Part shown: piece after piece, positions 1 through 6,165 of the stretch | Numbering within the stretch: the stretch's first letter is position 1 | Layout of the letters: the number at the start of each line of letters is the position of its first letter | Source of the DNA: Microcaldota archaeon | GTDB taxonomy: Archaea > Micrarchaeota > Micrarchaeia > Micrarchaeales > Micrarchaeaceae | Assembly: GCA_021785805.1 (NCBI GenBank) | Contig: JAJYEJ010000029.1 | Span: 1 to 12,610, forward strand | Direction of reading: 5' to 3' | Length of the DNA stretch: 12,610 nt | The notes under the pieces: model-generated | What the model was told of the DNA's origin: nothing | Seen by the model: only the letters and a program-made list of their open reading frames with translations | Databases searched by the model: none | Made by a program: the position numbers and the translations under genes

Positions 1-1010
1 ATCATTACTGCGTTGTATTTTATCGGAAGTCCGTCCATCGATATTGTCACCCTCTTCAATACTCCTGTCTCCTTCAACTTATGATACGTGTATGCTGACC
101 TCCCTATGTCGAACCGGTTTTCCTCGTCTATCGTCTTGAACTCCTTCTTCCCGTTTGAGTTCAGCGCCCTTAGCACGGCATACTCCCTGTTTGTGATCTG
201 GCCCTTTTCAGGCCTCGGGCTATCCTTCTTCCTGTGCCACACCTTCTCCTTGAGCAGGTCGAAGAACCTGTCCCTGAATGGAACGAATCCGTAGCTGTCG
301 AAAAAAGGCGCAACGAACCATCTTGCCTTGAATCTCCTGAATATGCTGTCGACCCTGGTCTCGTGGACGAAGTATGCGACCTCCTTGTTGTTGGCCGCGC
401 AGAGGAATATCAGCATGTCGTATTCCCCCTTGGTGAAAGCGGCTAGCAGCACCCTGGGATTGCTTTCCAATGCCCCCTTCACCATTTCGGGGCCGGGCCT
501 GTCCTCTTCGAACTTTATCATAGCTACATATATCTGGTATCCCAGTTTGCTGGCGTCGATCTCTGCTATGTACCTTATCTTGTATGTGGATTCCATAGAG
601 GTAACTTGACGGTAGAGCGCATCCTTGTCTATGCCTAGTTTCCTGCTCAGCGATGCAAGATTTGATCTGCCGGCCATGCTCAACGTTTTCATAAGCACGT
701 CGTCTATGCTGCCCTCTTGTATTGGTTCGACCTGGATAGTTGGTGCGCTTCCGATCTGACCTTGCGCCCTGACGGCCTTGCGCTTCACCAAGTTGCGCGA
801 TTTCTTGACGTATGTACCGTCATCCAGGATGCGACCCAGGAACTCGGATACGCTCTTGATCTTCTTCGACTCCTTATCCCACCTGCTGCTTCTCCTGTAT
901 ACGTAGAACCTCCCTCTCAACTTGGCAAGGACCACATAGAACGCATATTCGCCCTTAAGCCTTTCGAATGTCCTCTTTATCTTTGGTGGGATGTCATCCT
1001 GTCCTGGCAT
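1..1010 (-). CDS. tandem Lrp/AsnC-type transcriptional regulator, C-terminus outside the window
   Basis: The ATG is at 1008-1010 on the minus strand and the frame stays open to the left edge, giving 336 codons with no stop. Residues 1-100 are a basic N-terminal extension; its YVYRRSSRWDKE and EFLGRILDDGTYVKK stretches recall the N-termini of some archaeal DNA-binding or transposase-like proteins (weak resemblance). From about residue 101 comes a classic Lrp winged helix (IDDVLMKTLS, NLASLSRKLGIDKDALYRQV, then IDASKLGYQ), followed by a RAM-like ligand or oligomerisation domain (AFTKGEYDMLIFL). A second winged helix starts at about residue 272 (ITNREYAVLRALN) and is cut by the edge, so this is a double Lrp unit. 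Lrp proteins bind DNA as dimers or octamers and sense amino acids; the effector here is unknown. A TATA box 21-31 bases upstream of the ATG predicts a leaderless mRNA. The gene diverges from the RAM/zinc-ribbon operon at 1419. Confidence 0.85.
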   Translation of the reverse strand, partial: MPGQDDIPPKIKRTFERLKGEYAFYVVLAKLRGRFYVYRRSSRWDKESKKIKSVSEFLGRILDDGTYVKKSRNLVKRKAVRAQGQIGSAPTIQVEPIQEGSIDDVLMKTLSMAGRSNLASLSRKLGIDKDALYRQVTSMESTYKIRYIAEIDASKLGYQIYVAMIKFEEDRPGPEMVKGALESNPRVLLAAFTKGEYDMLIFLCAANNKEVAYFVHETRVDSIFRRFKARWFVAPFFDSYGFVPFRDRFFDLLKEKVWHRKKDSPRPEKGQITNREYAVLRALNSNGKKEFKTIDEENRFDIGRSAYTYHKLKETGVLKRVTISMDGLPIKYNAVM

Positions 1011-1030
1011 ATATATTACTTAATCATAAT

Positions 1031-1041
1031 AATATATAATA
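1031..1041 (-). promoter_or_regulatory. TATA box of the Lrp-type gene
   Basis: The minus strand reads ATTATATATT here, centred about 26 bases before the ATG at 1010. In archaea, transcription starts about 25 bases after the TATA centre, so the mRNA should begin at or within a base or two of the start codon. Confidence 0.5.
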
Positions 1042-1202
1042 ATATGTCATACATCCGCCAGTGTAATATATGTATTACCTATGATAAAACCGAATATATG
1101 AAGCCTTTATATATATTATTATCAGGCAGTGCCTTGAGAGCCCAGTACATGCTTATATACCCTGAATCCCATAAATATATACAGGGTTGGTGGATGTTAT
1201 GA

Positions 1203-1325
1203 ATTGGCAGAAATGCAGCGTCTCCGATAGATTCCCACCTGACGTTACACCAGAGATTGCCAACATTTCTCACCTAAAAGCGTCTGCCAAGGACACCATC
1301 CTCACCCACCCACCTATTCCTTTTT
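1203..1325 (+). ncRNA. possible structured small RNA in the 1011-1418 intergenic region
   Basis: The 408 bases between the Lrp gene and the small operon are AT-rich, with TATA-like runs at 1107-1118, 1153-1158 and 1171-1181. The last is centred about 26 bases upstream of 1203. From there three nested pairings can be drawn by eye: TTGGCAG (1204-1210) with CTGCCAA (1284-1290); GAAATG (1210-1215) with CATTTC (1264-1269); AGCGTC (1217-1222) with GACGTT (1241-1246, one G-U). A pyrimidine tract with five T residues at about 1321-1325 could end the transcript. An open frame of 69 codons from the ATG at 1199 overlaps the same bases, but it lacks the AGG and ATA bias of the neighbours, so I favour non-coding. 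No known RNA family is recognised. Confidence 0.25.
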
Positions 1326-1346
1326 CCCTTATCCTCCATCTTTATG

Positions 1347-1353
1347 TTTATAT
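1347..1353 (+). promoter_or_regulatory. TATA-like box upstream of the RAM/zinc-ribbon operon
   Basis: TTTATAT within a TTTATGTTTATAT stretch predicts a start near 1375, about 45 bases before the first possible start codon at 1419. The TATA-like runs further upstream could serve instead. Confidence 0.35.
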
Positions 1354-1418
1354 CATTAATGTTACCTCATTGACGGCCGCACCTCTTACCCAAATGCGAG
1401 AACGATGATGGATAATTC

Positions 1419-1718
1419 ATGATAAATGGTGGTGGAATGGGAAACAATACGACAACTAGCGTGAGCTTCATGAGGAGGATAGAGCATGCGGCATTCTATA
1501 TGCTGCATCCCAGAGTGAATGAGGACGTGAAGGCGCTCATAGGGCACTTGCTGAGCATGCCGTCCGTGCTTGAGGTCTACCTCGCAGATGGGGACTTCGG
1601 ATATGTGATAAAGGCGAGGATGGAGGAGGACAAGGAGCCCCAGGAACTCATAAGGTTCATGGATAGGACAGGAGCCTCATACGGGAAGGCAACCACCTTC
1701 TACAAGTTCCAGAGGTGA
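1419..1718 (+). CDS. stand-alone RAM (Lrp ligand-binding-like) protein
   Basis: This is a 99-residue soluble protein. After a short polar N-terminus, residues 23-99 show the beta-alpha-beta-beta-alpha-beta order of the RAM domain found at the C-terminus of Lrp/AsnC regulators: an AAFYMLHP strand, a helix (EDVKALIGHLLSMP), then VLEVYLADGDFGYVIKAR, which matches the usual strand-turn-strand with its GEYD-like turn, a second helix and a final strand. There is no helix-turn-helix. Known stand-alone RAM proteins bind amino acids or hetero-oligomerise with Lrp regulators; such a partnership here is inferred. The ATG at 1419 gives the longest frame; the ATG at 1437 follows GGTGGTGG and may be the real start (93 residues). 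The stop codon lies inside the AGGTGA ribosome-binding site of the next gene, so the two are translationally linked. Confidence 0.8.
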   Translation: MINGGGMGNNTTTSVSFMRRIEHAAFYMLHPRVNEDVKALIGHLLSMPSVLEVYLADGDFGYVIKARMEEDKEPQELIRFMDRTGASYGKATTFYKFQR

Positions 1719-1722
1719 CCGC

Positions 1723-2001
1723 ATGGAGAAACTTCCTACACTTAACGGAAGAGAAGGGACGGTACACAGGTTCCTGATAAAGAGGCCGAAGAGAGGGGCG
1801 GATGCGCTCCTAGACGCGCTCGTGGACTTCGTCAAGATGGAAGAGGCCATGATTAATTTCCATAATGATGGCTTCCTGATAACCACCAGGTTCCTTGACA
1901 GGAGGGACGAGGAAGACGCTCTTGATTACATGAGGAAGTGTCTTGCGGGGAGGTTCGGGGATGTGTCTCTTTACCATGAAAAGAGGTCCAGAAGGGGATA
2001 G
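1723..2001 (+). CDS. small protein, probable diverged RAM-like fold
   Basis: This 92-residue basic protein has no confident family assignment. The ATG follows AGGTGA by five bases, a strong archaeal ribosome-binding site, and the gene begins four bases after the previous stop. The pattern is strand (TVHRFLIKR), helix (GADALLDALVDFVKME), a strand pair around AMINFHNDGFLITTRFLD, helix (EEDALDYMRKCLAG) and strand (DVSLYHEK). This is the same order as the neighbouring RAM protein, so I suspect a diverged paralog, but sequence identity is low. Operon position suggests that it acts with the RAM protein and the zinc ribbon, perhaps as a hetero-oligomer. No catalytic motif, signal peptide or membrane segment is visible. 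Confidence 0.8.
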   Translation: MEKLPTLNGREGTVHRFLIKRPKRGADALLDALVDFVKMEEAMINFHNDGFLITTRFLDRRDEEDALDYMRKCLAGRFGDVSLYHEKRSRRG

Positions 2002-2002
2002 C

Positions 2003-2110
2003 ATGAGAATCTGCGAACGGTGCGGTGGTCTTGTGAAGAGGCACATCAACCAGAAGGATATGGTCTGTGTGGATTGCGGGATAGTCCAGAAGGATACGAC
2101 TACCACATAA
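2003..2110 (+). CDS. 35-residue zinc-ribbon protein resembling the TFB N-terminal domain
   Basis: The frame starts one base after the previous stop, with AGGGGA as its ribosome-binding site. The protein has CERC at residues 4-7 and CVDC at 22-25, a four-cysteine zinc ribbon. The stretch KDMVCVDCGIVQ closely follows the second knuckle of archaeal TFB/TFIIB (consensus near GEIVCxxCGxVI), and the spacing between cysteine pairs (14 residues) is close to that family. In TFB this ribbon contacts the RNA polymerase dock domain; here it stands alone with no cyclin-fold core. Spacing, ribosome-binding site and codon choice all favour a real gene. It could be a transcription-associated peptide or simply a structural zinc ribbon. 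Confidence 0.7.
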   Translation: MRICERCGGLVKRHINQKDMVCVDCGIVQKDTTTT

Positions 2111-2343
2111 GCAAACTTGATATCTTATCTGTCCTGTCTAGCGCATTGATCCCTCTTGATCTCTCTGCGGTTCGTTTCCTTTATTATTTCATCACAGTAG
2201 CTGCGCTATCATCGTCTCATGCTCCCATCCTATTGAGGTCCCTCCGGCTGCGCTAATGCATATACTGTCCATCGCCTTCGACAACCAGGTCCAGGATACT
2301 TCTCCGCCAATTTCCGCTTCGGATGCACCGATTTCCGGATATA

Positions 2344-5300
2344 TCAGTCTAGCTTCTTTACCTGGATGGTTGTTTTGCTCCCCATTATCTCCCATTCCTT
2401 GCTGTGGAGCTCCTTGTCCGGGCTATGACCGGTGGAGAATACCGATGCCTTTACGAGGCTCTTGAGCTCCTGCATGTGTTTCCCCAGGATCATCTCCAGC
2501 TCTTTGTCGGTCTGGACATGGAGCGCTATCCTGTTCGTCTTCTTCAACCCCAGATCCTTCCTCATCATCTGCACCCTCCTAACCACTTCCCTGAGGAGCT
2601 GCTCCTCCTTCAGCTCTTCGGTCTGCGAAGCGTCTATCGACACTGCGCCGTACCTGAACGGCATTCTGTTCTCTGATGCAGGCTTCTCCACTATCGTGAA
2701 ATGCTCAGCCTTTACATTGAACGTGCCATTGACCGTGTGCAATTGATAGTGGCCGTCTTTCAGGATTGCGCCTTCCACCACTGCGCCGTCGAGCTTCTGC
2801 AGCTCCTGCGCCACAACCTGGGCGTTCTGCTTGAACTCTGGTCCAAGCTTCTGGAATAGCGGCCTTATCTCCTTCCTGTTGGCTGCGCCTTTAACCACCT
2901 TTACCGACTTGACATTCGTGTAAGACGCTATGAGCATTGACACGTGTTCCATCGAGTTTATCGCTCCGTCATCGCTGGATTCTATAGTCGCAGAGAGCAC
3001 AGGCGAACGAAGCTTTATGTTGTTCTTCTCCCTGAGCGCCAGTATCGCGGTTGACGCCGCTTCCAGCGTGTCGAAATCTGCCTCCAGTCCCTTGTCCGTG
3101 AATCTCTTGACCGCTTTCGGCCAGTCCTGTATGAATACGCTCTGCTTGTCTGTGGAGAACAGCCTCTGGTATATGCTCTCTGTCGAGAATGGGATGACTA
3201 TCGAACCCATTACCAGCACGCTCCTGAGCACATATGCGCTTACCGCGGCTATCCTCTTCAGTTCCGGTTTCTTCGCCTCAGATGCCCTCTGCTTCGCGAA
3301 CCTGAGGTAGAACCTGCTGAAGTCCTCGATTATGAAGTTCCTTACCTCCGTTACCGCCTTATCCATCGCATATCCCGCCATGTTGTCGCTGACCGACATT
3401 ATGAGCGAATTAAGCCTAGAGAGTATCCATCTGTCTTCCATGGCAAGCCCTCCTGTGCCTGGCTTCTTTGCCTGCTTAAGGTCGTATCCCGACAATTCGG
3501 CAAACTCGTTCACCAACTCCGCAACGTTGTAGAGCGTGATTATGTCGCTGTCGGCTTCCCTGAGCTCCTTCAGCTTCAGCTTGAGGTCCTGCCACCTTGG
3601 CCTGCCGGAGCACCACAGCCTGAACCCGTCCACCGAAGCGGCGTTCAGGAGATCCTGCGGCGCCACCGCATTGCCCTTGCTCCTGTGGACCTCCTCCCCG
3701 AACTCATCCTTCATCATCCCTCCTATCGTCACCCTCTTGAACGGCGTCTTGCCGTGAGCGGCTACGCTGGTCCTTAACAGGGTCGTGAACCATCCCCTTA
3801 TCTGGTCCTGGCTTTCCGTTATCCAGTCCGCAGGGAACAGCCTCGTGAACTCCTCATCCGTGAGGCTTGCAGTGTGAGACACCCCGGAGTCGTACCATAC
3901 ATCGAACACGTCACTGACCCTGTGCATGGCACTCTTGCACTTCCGGCACTCCATCGTTATCCGGTCTATGTGAGGTTTGTGCAAATCCTTTGGCTTCTCC
4001 GGCAGTCCGGCCCTCGCTGTGAGTTCATCCACTGAACCGATTACCTCCATCTCCTTGCAGGAGCCGCATATCCATATCGGCACAGGGGATGCCCAATACC
4101 TTTGCCTTGATATGCACCAGTCTGGAGAGCTTTCCACGGCGTCTGCGAACCATTTCTGCGCGAACTGGGGATACCACTGTATCTTGAGGTTCTCCTTCAG
4201 CATCTTCTTCTTGATCTTCGATATGTTTATGAACCATTGTTCGGTGGCGCGGAAGATCAGCTTTGAATGGCACCTCCAGCAGTGCGGATAGCTGTGGGTT
4301 ATCTGTCCAGTGAACAGGAGGTCTTCGCTTCCCTTCAGGTCGGCGAGCACCGCAGGGTTCGCCTCTTCGGGCACCTTAAGGCCGTGATACTTGCCTGCGT
4401 CCTTCTCGTACCTGGCATGGGAGTCTACCGGAGAGAACACCGCAACCCTGTTCTGCTTCGCAAGGATATAGTCCTCTGGTCCGTGGCCTGGCGCCACGTG
4501 GAGGAGCCCTGTTCCCTCGCTCAGGGAGACCAGCTTCTCGCTCAACAGCACCTTGTGGTACTTGTTGAATGACTTTTGGATCGGCACCTCCTTTTCCAGC
4601 GGGCTTGAGTACTTCAATCCGGCAAGCTCGGTGCCAGTGAACTCCATCTTCACAATGACGCTCTTCCCGATAGCCTGCGAAAACACGTCCAGCCTCTCCT
4701 TTGCCACCACGTAGTGGACTGGACCTACGTCTACCATGACATATGTTGCCTTTGGATTCGCGGCTATGGCCATGTTCGAAGGCAGTGTCCATGGCGTTGT
4801 AGTCCATATGACGAGGTAAGTATCCGGCTCGAATCTCACCTTGTCCGATTTGGATGGCTGCACCCTGAACCGTACGAAGACCGATTTGTCCGTCTCATCG
4901 GCGTATTCTACTTCCGGGCCCTGCGCTGAAAGCACGGTCTCGCACCGCGGACAATACGCCAACGGCTTCAGGTCCCTGTATAGGAGGCCTTTATCGCGCA
5001 TTCCTTTGAATATTCCCCAGCCCTTGCTTATGTATTCGCTCCTGTACGGGAGGTAGACTGAATCGAAATCCATGAATATCCCGAACCTCCTCAGCAGCTC
5101 GATCGAACCGACTATCTCCCTGTCGACATAGTCCCTGCATGCCTTGACGAACTCGGCTACGCCTATCTTCGTCTCTATGTCCATCTTTGACGTTACCTGG
5201 AGAGAGCGCTCTACCCTGTTCTCTATCGGCAGGCCGTGTACGTCGAAGCCCGGCCTGTCATGGACATCGAAGCCGGCATACCTCTGGTACTTCAGCATGA

Positions 5301-5475
5301 CGTCCTTGATCGTGTAGACCCACATATGGTGCACTGCAAGCCCATAGGCGTTCGGAGGGCCGTCAAGGAAATAGAACTTCTTCCTCCCGAGGTTCCTGCT
5401 CTTTATCGCCTTGTAGACGTTGTTATCCGCCCAGTACTTGAGTACCTCATGTTCATTGCGCTTAAGGTCAAACAT
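2344..5475 (-). CDS. ileS: isoleucyl-tRNA synthetase (class Ia)
   Basis: At 1043 residues this is the usual length for archaeal IleRS, which charges tRNA-Ile with isoleucine in the cytoplasm. The N-terminal Rossmann region has DGPPNAYG (38-45) and RPGFDVHGLPIE (74-85). Cysteine pairs at CPRC (175-178) and CWRC (399-402), plus CGSC and CRKC near 470 and 510, are likely zinc sites. The CP1 editing domain shows TTTPWTLPSN (225-234) and HVAPGHGPEDY (326-336). WCISRQRYW (453-461) and DVWYDSG (525-531) are family hallmarks. The HIGH motif reads AVHH or VHH (47-50) and the KMSKS motif reads EVHRS (595-599); both are divergent. The C-terminal anticodon-binding region ends with an archaeal-style tail containing RRVQMMRKDLGL. 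GAGGGGACGG precedes the ATG, and a TATA box lies at 5518-5527. Confidence 0.96.
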   Translation of the reverse strand: MFDLKRNEHEVLKYWADNNVYKAIKSRNLGRKKFYFLDGPPNAYGLAVHHMWVYTIKDVMLKYQRYAGFDVHDRPGFDVHGLPIENRVERSLQVTSKMDIETKIGVAEFVKACRDYVDREIVGSIELLRRFGIFMDFDSVYLPYRSEYISKGWGIFKGMRDKGLLYRDLKPLAYCPRCETVLSAQGPEVEYADETDKSVFVRFRVQPSKSDKVRFEPDTYLVIWTTTPWTLPSNMAIAANPKATYVMVDVGPVHYVVAKERLDVFSQAIGKSVIVKMEFTGTELAGLKYSSPLEKEVPIQKSFNKYHKVLLSEKLVSLSEGTGLLHVAPGHGPEDYILAKQNRVAVFSPVDSHARYEKDAGKYHGLKVPEEANPAVLADLKGSEDLLFTGQITHSYPHCWRCHSKLIFRATEQWFINISKIKKKMLKENLKIQWYPQFAQKWFADAVESSPDWCISRQRYWASPVPIWICGSCKEMEVIGSVDELTARAGLPEKPKDLHKPHIDRITMECRKCKSAMHRVSDVFDVWYDSGVSHTASLTDEEFTRLFPADWITESQDQIRGWFTTLLRTSVAAHGKTPFKRVTIGGMMKDEFGEEVHRSKGNAVAPQDLLNAASVDGFRLWCSGRPRWQDLKLKLKELREADSDIITLYNVAELVNEFAELSGYDLKQAKKPGTGGLAMEDRWILSRLNSLIMSVSDNMAGYAMDKAVTEVRNFIIEDFSRFYLRFAKQRASEAKKPELKRIAAVSAYVLRSVLVMGSIVIPFSTESIYQRLFSTDKQSVFIQDWPKAVKRFTDKGLEADFDTLEAASTAILALREKNNIKLRSPVLSATIESSDDGAINSMEHVSMLIASYTNVKSVKVVKGAANRKEIRPLFQKLGPEFKQNAQVVAQELQKLDGAVVEGAILKDGHYQLHTVNGTFNVKAEHFTIVEKPASENRMPFRYGAVSIDASQTEELKEEQLLREVVRRVQMMRKDLGLKKTNRIALHVQTDKELEMILGKHMQELKSLVKASVFSTGHSPDKELHSKEWEIMGSKTTIQVKKLD

Positions 5476-5517
5476 TCCGTCCCCTCTCTGAATAGGAATG
5501 GATTATCTTGGTAGGGG

Positions 5518-5527
5518 CTATTTATAG
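5518..5527 (-). promoter_or_regulatory. TATA box of ileS
   Basis: The minus strand reads CTATAAATAG, about 47 bases upstream of the ileS ATG. This predicts a leader of about 20 bases that would include the GAGGGG ribosome-binding site. Confidence 0.6.
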
Positions 5528-5548
5528 TCTTTTTGTCTCGCCTGATAC

Positions 5549-5557
5549 CTATTTATT
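5549..5557 (+). promoter_or_regulatory. TATA box of the PLD/EF-like operon
   Basis: CTATTTATT is centred about 32 bases before the GTG at 5585, so the transcript should be leaderless or nearly so. It lies back to back with the ileS promoter. Confidence 0.45.
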
Positions 5558-5584
5558 CTGTGAATCCATAATGACATCGATAGA

Positions 5585-6148
5585 GTGGCAGGGGACATAA
5601 GTTATAGCGGTGACAGCTCTTACAGGTTCGTAGATCGGATGATAGATGGAGGAAACTCCACGCTTAGGATAGTCTCTCCTTTCATAAGCGTTTCATATGC
5701 CGATAGGCTGCTAAGGGCGGCGAGGGGAAGGAGGGTCTATGTCATAACATCCGGAAGCCATGGCAACGACGAAGCGGTGGGGGTTCTGGTTAAGGGCAGG
5801 AGGACAGGCATATTCAGGCCTGCAGCCTACCTTACCGTGCTCTCCGCTGCACTTTATCTGTTCAAGCTATACCTTTTCGCCACGGTTTCGCTGCTGATGC
5901 TTGTGCTGTTCGGCTATGCCGCGGTTGCGCGGCGGAGGCGCAGATTGCCCAATCTCCACGTCAAGGTGGTGACTAACAGGTTCATACACGAGAAGTTATA
6001 CCTGACAGACGAGGAAGCCGTAGTAGGGAGCGCTAATCTCACATACAGCGGCATGCATAAAAACATAGAACACATAGATGTGACAAGGGATCAGGCTAAG
6101 GTAACGAAGCTTACAGACCATTTCAATGAACTGTGGAGCAAGTATTGA
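5585..6148 (+). CDS. membrane-anchored phospholipase D-fold protein with a single HKD motif
   Basis: This 187-residue protein starts at GTG; no in-frame ATG precedes it. Residues 26-57 (LRIVSPFIS, then VYVITSG) form the first half of a PLDc_2-type fold. Residues 79-116 are two adjoining hydrophobic helices, followed by RRRRR (116-120), so both soluble parts should face the cytoplasm. The HKD signature then follows: H135, K137, D142, then GSAN (148-151) and LTYSG, the pattern of PLD-superfamily nucleases and lipid hydrolases. Single-HKD members act as homodimers, as in Nuc/BfiL-like enzymes; dimerisation is inferred here. The substrate could be phospholipid or nucleic acid, since PLDc_2 proteins of this form (HEKLYL...GSANLT) are often nucleases. 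The next gene follows after 17 bases in an apparent operon. Confidence 0.88.
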   Translation: MAGDISYSGDSSYRFVDRMIDGGNSTLRIVSPFISVSYADRLLRAARGRRVYVITSGSHGNDEAVGVLVKGRRTGIFRPAAYLTVLSAALYLFKLYLFATVSLLMLVLFGYAAVARRRRRLPNLHVKVVTNRFIHEKLYLTDEEAVVGSANLTYSGMHKNIEHIDVTRDQAKVTKLTDHFNELWSKY

Positions 6149-6165
6149 GATAGGGGGCGTAACTT

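Noticed and set aside
717..1202. Plus-strand frame of 161 codons
   Set aside because: It lies opposite the Lrp-type gene and runs into AT-rich intergenic DNA; the reverse strand has clear family motifs.
1204..1295. H/ACA guide RNA, because ACA follows the outer stem at 1293-1295
   Set aside because: The distance from the upper stem to ACA is 23 bases rather than about 14-16, and the 5' side has no guide loop.
1187..1408. Plus-strand frame of 73 codons, with an ATG at 1199 at leaderless distance from a TATA box
   Set aside because: Codon use lacks the AGG and ATA bias of real genes here, and a promoter for the next operon lies inside it. Kept as a counter-hypothesis to the RNA.
2180..2260. 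Box C/D RNA on the minus strand, from GTGATGA
   Set aside because: No CUGA D box is found at a suitable distance.
4376..4807. Minus-strand frame of 143 codons inside ileS
   Set aside because: It is an out-of-frame shadow; the ileS frame holds the editing-domain motifs.
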